Below are positions 41,036-45,100 of a DNA stretch of 45,100 nt, in pieces. Source of the DNA: Rhodopseudomonas palustris. Lineage in GTDB: Bacteria; Pseudomonadota; Alphaproteobacteria; Rhizobiales; Xanthobacteraceae. A model generated the notes under the pieces. The model was not told the DNA's origin. It saw only the letters and a list, made by a program, of their open reading frames with translations, and did not search any database. How positions within the stretch are numbered: the first letter of the stretch is position 1; each line of letters starts with the position of its first letter. The stretch covers positions 1 through 45,100 of the forward strand of contig NZ_QYYD01000034.1 in NCBI RefSeq assembly GCF_003591005.1. The letters run 5' to 3'. A program made the translations under genes and the position numbers.

Positions 41036-42472
41036 ATGAATTTAGATATCGCCGGTTATTCGCTGGTCCCGGTCCTGCCCGAACTCGTGCTGGTGGTCGG
41101 CGCGATGCTGCTCTTGATGCTCGGCGCCTATCGCGGTCCGCGCACCACCGGGCTGGTCGCAACGCTCGCCGTCGTGCTGCTGATCGTGGTCGGGGCACTG
41201 GTGGTGATGCTGCCGGCGGGCAAGCTGGTCACCTTCGGCGGCAGCTTCATCGTCGACGACTTCGCCCGCTTCCTGAAGGTGCTGGCGCTGATCGGCTCGG
41301 CGGTGACGCTGATCCTGTCGGCCGAGAACCTTGCCGATCCGACCAAGCGGATGTTCGAATACGCCATTCTGGTGCTGCTGTCGTCGGCCGGCATGATGCT
41401 GCTGATCTCGGCCGGCGACCTGATCATGCTGTATCTCGGCCTCGAACTGATGAGTCTCGCGCTCTACGTCGTCGCCGCCAGCAACCGCGAGGACGCCAAG
41501 TCCAACGAAGCCGGCATGAAGTATTTCATCCTCGGCGCGCTGTCGTCCGGCATGCTGCTGTACGGCGCCTCGCTGATCTACGGCTTCACCGGCACCGTGC
41601 AGTTCGCCGGCATCGCGGTCGCGGCCAAGGACGGCAATATCGGCCTGGTATTCGGCCTCGTCTTCCTGCTCGCCGCGCTGTGCTTCAAGGTCTCCGCCGT
41701 GCCGTTCCACATGTGGACGCCGGACGTCTATGAGGGCGCGCCGACCCCGGTTACCGCGTTCTTCGCGTCGGCCCCGAAGGTGGCGGGCCTTGCGATCTTC
41801 ACCCGCGTGACGCTGACGGCGTTCCCCGGCATCGTGCCGCAGTGGCAGCAGATCGTGGTGTTCGTGGCGATCGCCTCGATGGCGCTCGGCTCGTTCGCCG
41901 CGATCGGCCAGAAGAACATCAAGCGCCTCCTGGCCTATTCGGCGATCGGCCATATCGGCTTTGCGCTGGTCGGCCTCGCGGCCGGCACCGTCGAAGGCGC
42001 GCAGGGTGTGATCGTCTACATCTCGATCTATGTGGCGATGACGCTGGGCGCGTTCGCAGTGGTGCTGTCGATGCGCCGGGGCGGTCTGCACGTCGAAAAC
42101 ATCAGTGATTTCGCCGGGCTGTCGCGCACCAATCCGACGCTGGCGTTCTTCTTCGCGATGCTGCTGTTTTCGATGGCCGGCATCCCGCCGCTCGCCGGGT
42201 TCTTCGCCAAGTTCTACGTGTTCATGGCGGCCATCAAGGCCGGGCTGTTCGCGCTCGCGGTGATCGGCGTCGTCACCAGCGTAGTGGGTGCCTACTACTA
42301 TCTCCTGATCATCAAGGTGATGTATTTCGACGAGCCGGCCCCGGGCATCGACCGGGTGCGGCCGGAACTGCGCGGCGTGCTGGCGGTCGCCGGCCTGTTC
42401 AACATGCTGTTCTTCATCTACCCGGCTCCGCTGGTGAATGCGGCCACGGCAGCAGCCAAGTCGCTGTTCTAG
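41036..42472 (+). CDS. nuoN: NADH-quinone oxidoreductase subunit N
   Basis: Antiporter-like membrane subunit, 478 residues with about 14 helices. Visible family motifs are LGLELMSLALYVV, FKVSAVPFHMWTPDVYEGAP and LAYSAIGHIGFALVG, which carry the Lys/Glu/His relay. AAGGAC lies upstream of the ATG. It is the last nuo gene, and birA begins one base after its stop. Confidence 0.97.
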   Translation: MNLDIAGYSLVPVLPELVLVVGAMLLLMLGAYRGPRTTGLVATLAVVLLIVVGALVVMLPAGKLVTFGGSFIVDDFARFLKVLALIGSAVTLILSAENLADPTKRMFEYAILVLLSSAGMMLLISAGDLIMLYLGLELMSLALYVVAASNREDAKSNEAGMKYFILGALSSGMLLYGASLIYGFTGTVQFAGIAVAAKDGNIGLVFGLVFLLAALCFKVSAVPFHMWTPDVYEGAPTPVTAFFASAPKVAGLAIFTRVTLTAFPGIVPQWQQIVVFVAIASMALGSFAAIGQKNIKRLLAYSAIGHIGFALVGLAAGTVEGAQGVIVYISIYVAMTLGAFAVVLSMRRGGLHVENISDFAGLSRTNPTLAFFFAMLLFSMAGIPPLAGFFAKFYVFMAAIKAGLFALAVIGVVTSVVGAYYYLLIIKVMYFDEPAPGIDRVRPELRGVLAVAGLFNMLFFIYPAPLVNAATAAAKSLF

Positions 42473-42473
42473 G

Positions 42474-43280
42474 ATGGCGCTACGCCTCGGGTCGAAAGCG
42501 GAAGCGGCGGGCTATCGGCTCGCCGCTTTCGATTCGATCGGCTCGACCAACACCGAGGCGCTGGCCCGCGCGCGGGCAGGTGAGGCCGGTCCGATCTGGT
42601 TCGTCACCACCGAACAGACCTCGGGCCGCGGTCGCCGCCAGCGCGCCTGGATCGCGCCGCGCGGCAATCTGGCGGCCTCGGTTCTCGAAGTCCTGCGGGT
42701 GCCGCCGAGCGTCGCCGCGACGCTGAGCTTTGCCGCCGGCCTCGCGCTGGAGCACGCGCTGCAGCAGGTCAGCCTGGAGGCCCGCGCGCGCGGTGGCGCC
42801 GCCGCCACCTTTACGCTCAAATGGCCGAACGACGTGCTGGCCGACGGCAAGAAGCTCACCGGCATTCTGCTCGAGGCCGAGACTGTCGGCCCGGATCGCC
42901 TCGCGGTTGTGGTCGGCATGGGCACCAATGTGGTCGCCGCGCCCGACGACACGCCATATCCCGCCGCATCGCTGCGCGGGCTCGGCATCGAGGTCAGCGC
43001 CGAGGATCTGTTCGCGGCGCTGTCCGACGCCTGGACCGAGATCCGCGGCATCTGGGACGAGGGCCGCGGCTTCGGCGAAATTCGCAAGCAATGGCTGGCG
43101 CGTGCGACTAAGATCGGCGAGCCGGTGTCGATCCAATCCGGTGCGTCGACCGTCGACGGCATTTTCGAAACCATCGACGAGACTGGCTGTCTCATCGTCC
43201 GCACCGCCGACGGAAGGAGGGTACCGATCTCCGCCGGCGACGTGTATTTCCGCTCCGCCGCGTCATCAGGAGCCGCGTAA
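42474..43280 (+). CDS. birA: Biotin-[acetyl-CoA-carboxylase] ligase, short form
   Basis: Activates biotin as biotinyl-AMP and attaches it to carrier proteins such as the acetyl-CoA carboxylase subunit. GRGRRQRAW (51-59) is the biotin/ATP loop and KWPNDV (116-121) the second active-site motif. Length is 268 residues, and the N-terminal helix-turn-helix of enteric BirA is absent, so it is a ligase without repressor function. It sits one base after nuoN, and its stop shares two bases with the rnj start (TAATG). Confidence 0.95.
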   Translation: MALRLGSKAEAAGYRLAAFDSIGSTNTEALARARAGEAGPIWFVTTEQTSGRGRRQRAWIAPRGNLAASVLEVLRVPPSVAATLSFAAGLALEHALQQVSLEARARGGAAATFTLKWPNDVLADGKKLTGILLEAETVGPDRLAVVVGMGTNVVAAPDDTPYPAASLRGLGIEVSAEDLFAALSDAWTEIRGIWDEGRGFGEIRKQWLARATKIGEPVSIQSGASTVDGIFETIDETGCLIVRTADGRRVPISAGDVYFRSAASSGAA

Positions 43281-44950
43281 TGGCACGACCCGACGAACTC
43301 ACCTTTGCACCCTTGGGGGGCGTCGGCGAGATCGGCATGAACCTCTCGATCTACGGCCTCGGCAACCGCGCTCAGCGCAGTTGGCTCGCCGTCGATCTCG
43401 GCGTGTCGTTCGGCGACGAGGAGCATCTGCCCGGCATCGACCTGATCATGCCGGATATCCGCTTCCTCGAAAAAGAAAAGAAGAACCTCGTCGGGCTGGT
43501 GCTGACGCACGCCCATGAGGATCATTTCGGCGCGATCATCGATCTGTGGCCGAAGCTGAAATGCCCGATCTACGCCACCAAATTCAGCGCCTCGCTGTTC
43601 GCCGCCAAGCTCGCGGCCGAACGCACCACGCTGAAGATCCCGATCACCGAAGTGCCGTCGGGCGGCACGATCAATCTCGGCCCGTTCAGCGTCGAGTTCA
43701 TTCCGGTCGCGCATTCGATCCCGGAAAGCCACGCGCTGGCGATCCGCACCTCGGTCGGCACCGTGCTGCACACCGGCGACTGGAAGATCGATCCGACCCC
43801 GGTCGTCGGTCCGCCGACCGACGAGAAGCGGCTGCGCGAGATCGGCGACGAGGGCGTGCTGGCGCTGATTGGCGACAGCACCAACGCGGTGCGCGACGGC
43901 CGATCGCCGTCGGAAGCCGAAGTCGGCGTGTCGCTCACCGGGCTGATCAAATCGGCCAAGGGCCGCGTCGCGGTGACGACGTTTGCGTCGAATGTCGGCC
44001 GCATCCGCGCCGTTGCCGACGCCGCGCAGGCGGCGGGCCGCGAGGTGGTGCTGGTCGGCCGGGCGATGGACCGGGTCTCGAACGTCGCCCGCGAATGCGG
44101 CTATCTCGACGGCGTGCCGAGCTTCCGCGGGCCGGAGTACTATGGGCATTTTCCGCCCGACAAGGTGCTGGCGCTGTGCACCGGCAGCCAGGGCGAGCCG
44201 CGCGCCGCGCTGGCGCGGATCGCGCGCGACGATCATCCGGAAGTCACGCTGAACAAGGGCGACTGCGTGATCTTCTCGTCGCGCACGATTCCGGGCAACG
44301 AGAAGGCCGTCGGCGGCATCATCAACGGCTTGGTCAATCAGGGCATCGAGGTGATCACCGACCGCGATCACCTGGTCCACGTCTCCGGTCATCCGCGCCG
44401 CGACGAGCTGCGCGAACTGATCTCCTGGGTGCGGCCGCAGCTCTTGATTCCGGTGCACGGCGAAGCGCTGCATCTCAACGAGCACGCCAAGCTGGCGCGG
44501 CAGATGGGCGTGCCGAAGGTGATGACCTGCCGTAACGGCGACCTGATCCGGCTCGGCCCGGGCGATCCGGCGGTGATCGAACAGCTGCCCTCCGGCCGGC
44601 TCTACAAGGACGGCAACATCCTGGAGGAGGAGAAGTCGCGCGCCGTGGTCGAGCGCCGTAAGCTGGCCTTCGCCGGCTGCGCCTTCGTGGCGCTGGCGCT
44701 GACCGAGGCCGGCGAACTGGTCGACGATCCGGACGTCGATCTGATCGGCGTGCCGGAAAACAACAGCGCCGGCGAGCCACTCGAAGAAATCGTGTTCGAC
44801 GCCGTGGTGGCGACGGTCGAGGGCCTGCCGCGAGCCAAGCGGCGCGACCCGGACGCCGTCGCCGAGTCCGTCCGCCGTACCGTGCGCTCGATCGTCCAGC
44901 AGCATTGGGGCAAGAAGCCGCTCTGCGTCGTCCACGTGCTGACGGCGTAG
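43280..44950 (+). CDS. rnj: Ribonuclease J (beta-CASP metallo-beta-lactamase RNase)
   Basis: Zinc-dependent endonuclease and 5'-3' exonuclease acting in mRNA and rRNA processing in many alphaproteobacteria. The metal site HAHEDH is at 77-82 (His77, His79, Asp81, His82), with later ligands in AHSIPES and TGDWKID. The beta-CASP insertion lies about 205-370, including CTGSQGEPRAAL, and the motif PVHGEALHL is present. Length is 556 residues. It starts by overlapping birA. Confidence 0.95.
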   Translation: MARPDELTFAPLGGVGEIGMNLSIYGLGNRAQRSWLAVDLGVSFGDEEHLPGIDLIMPDIRFLEKEKKNLVGLVLTHAHEDHFGAIIDLWPKLKCPIYATKFSASLFAAKLAAERTTLKIPITEVPSGGTINLGPFSVEFIPVAHSIPESHALAIRTSVGTVLHTGDWKIDPTPVVGPPTDEKRLREIGDEGVLALIGDSTNAVRDGRSPSEAEVGVSLTGLIKSAKGRVAVTTFASNVGRIRAVADAAQAAGREVVLVGRAMDRVSNVARECGYLDGVPSFRGPEYYGHFPPDKVLALCTGSQGEPRAALARIARDDHPEVTLNKGDCVIFSSRTIPGNEKAVGGIINGLVNQGIEVITDRDHLVHVSGHPRRDELRELISWVRPQLLIPVHGEALHLNEHAKLARQMGVPKVMTCRNGDLIRLGPGDPAVIEQLPSGRLYKDGNILEEEKSRAVVERRKLAFAGCAFVALALTEAGELVDDPDVDLIGVPENNSAGEPLEEIVFDAVVATVEGLPRAKRRDPDAVAESVRRTVRSIVQQHWGKKPLCVVHVLTA

Positions 44951-44974
44951 GGTAGCGCGGCGGTCTGACCCGCC

Positions 44975-45100
44975 CAGAGCTGTCAATCGATCGCGGCCGT
45001 GCTCCTGAGGTGGCCGCCCGGGCCGGCGCGGGGGGGGGCGGCCGGGCCCGGGAGGTGGGGGCCCAGGGCCCGCCCCACCCTGGCGGGGCGCGGGGGGGGG
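44975..45100. other. G-rich low-complexity window end, probable assembly artefact
   Basis: From about 45005 the sequence becomes runs of G and GC with almost no other bases, unlike any intergenic region in the window. This is typical of unreliable sequence at a contig end. I do not assign any feature to it. Confidence 0.7.

Noticed and set aside
42512-44986. 824-residue minus-strand ORF opposite birA and rnj
   Set aside because: Spans two real genes on the other strand and shows no family-like sequence.

Overview
The window reads as chromosomal DNA of a GC-rich alphaproteobacterium of the Rhodopseudomonas/Bradyrhizobium group. This is inferred from protein sequences and gene order (glnB-glnA; tRNA-Leu-tig-clpP-clpX-lon; hup; a 14-gene nuo operon followed by birA and rnj), not from a database search. 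The last ~100 bases are G-rich low-complexity sequence and look like a contig edge.

Layout. 1-4250: nitrogen-control pair glnB-glnA on the minus strand, divergent from a bifunctional NAD(P)HX repair enzyme. 4244-5560: a Tat-exported cupredoxin-fold protein that has lost most copper ligands. 5709-12741: tRNA-Leu, then the protein-quality-control block tig, clpP, clpX and lon, each with a visible terminator or candidate promoter. 12849-12925: tRNA-Val.

13090-22995 is the accessory part. It is visibly less GC-rich than the flanks, with genes on both strands and several intergenic gaps. It holds eight genes: two alginate-lyase-like (PL5) paralogues at its outer edges, a GNSH-motif protein overlapping a GSCFA-domain protein, a heparinase II/III-like protein, two SAM methyltransferases and a large glycosyltransferase with a helical N-terminal region. 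No polymerase, flippase or ABC exporter is present, so it looks like a surface-glycan modification and turnover module. One PL5 copy has lost the catalytic-type histidine that the other keeps. This is my best candidate for a poorly described system.

23227-26347: pepT, hup, tRNA-Asp, a 64-residue single-span membrane protein with a three-unit 21-bp repeat array upstream of it, and dispersed palindromic repeats. 26348-44950: complete complex I operon nuoA-N with separate nuoC and nuoD, then birA and rnj with overlapping or nearly touching ORFs. Three non-core genes sit inside it: an FkbM-type methyltransferase between nuoD and nuoE, a small membrane protein between nuoE and nuoF, and a 69-residue coiled-coil protein between nuoF and nuoG. 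NuoL carries a strongly His-rich loop. The nuo products together form the proton-pumping NADH:quinone oxidoreductase.
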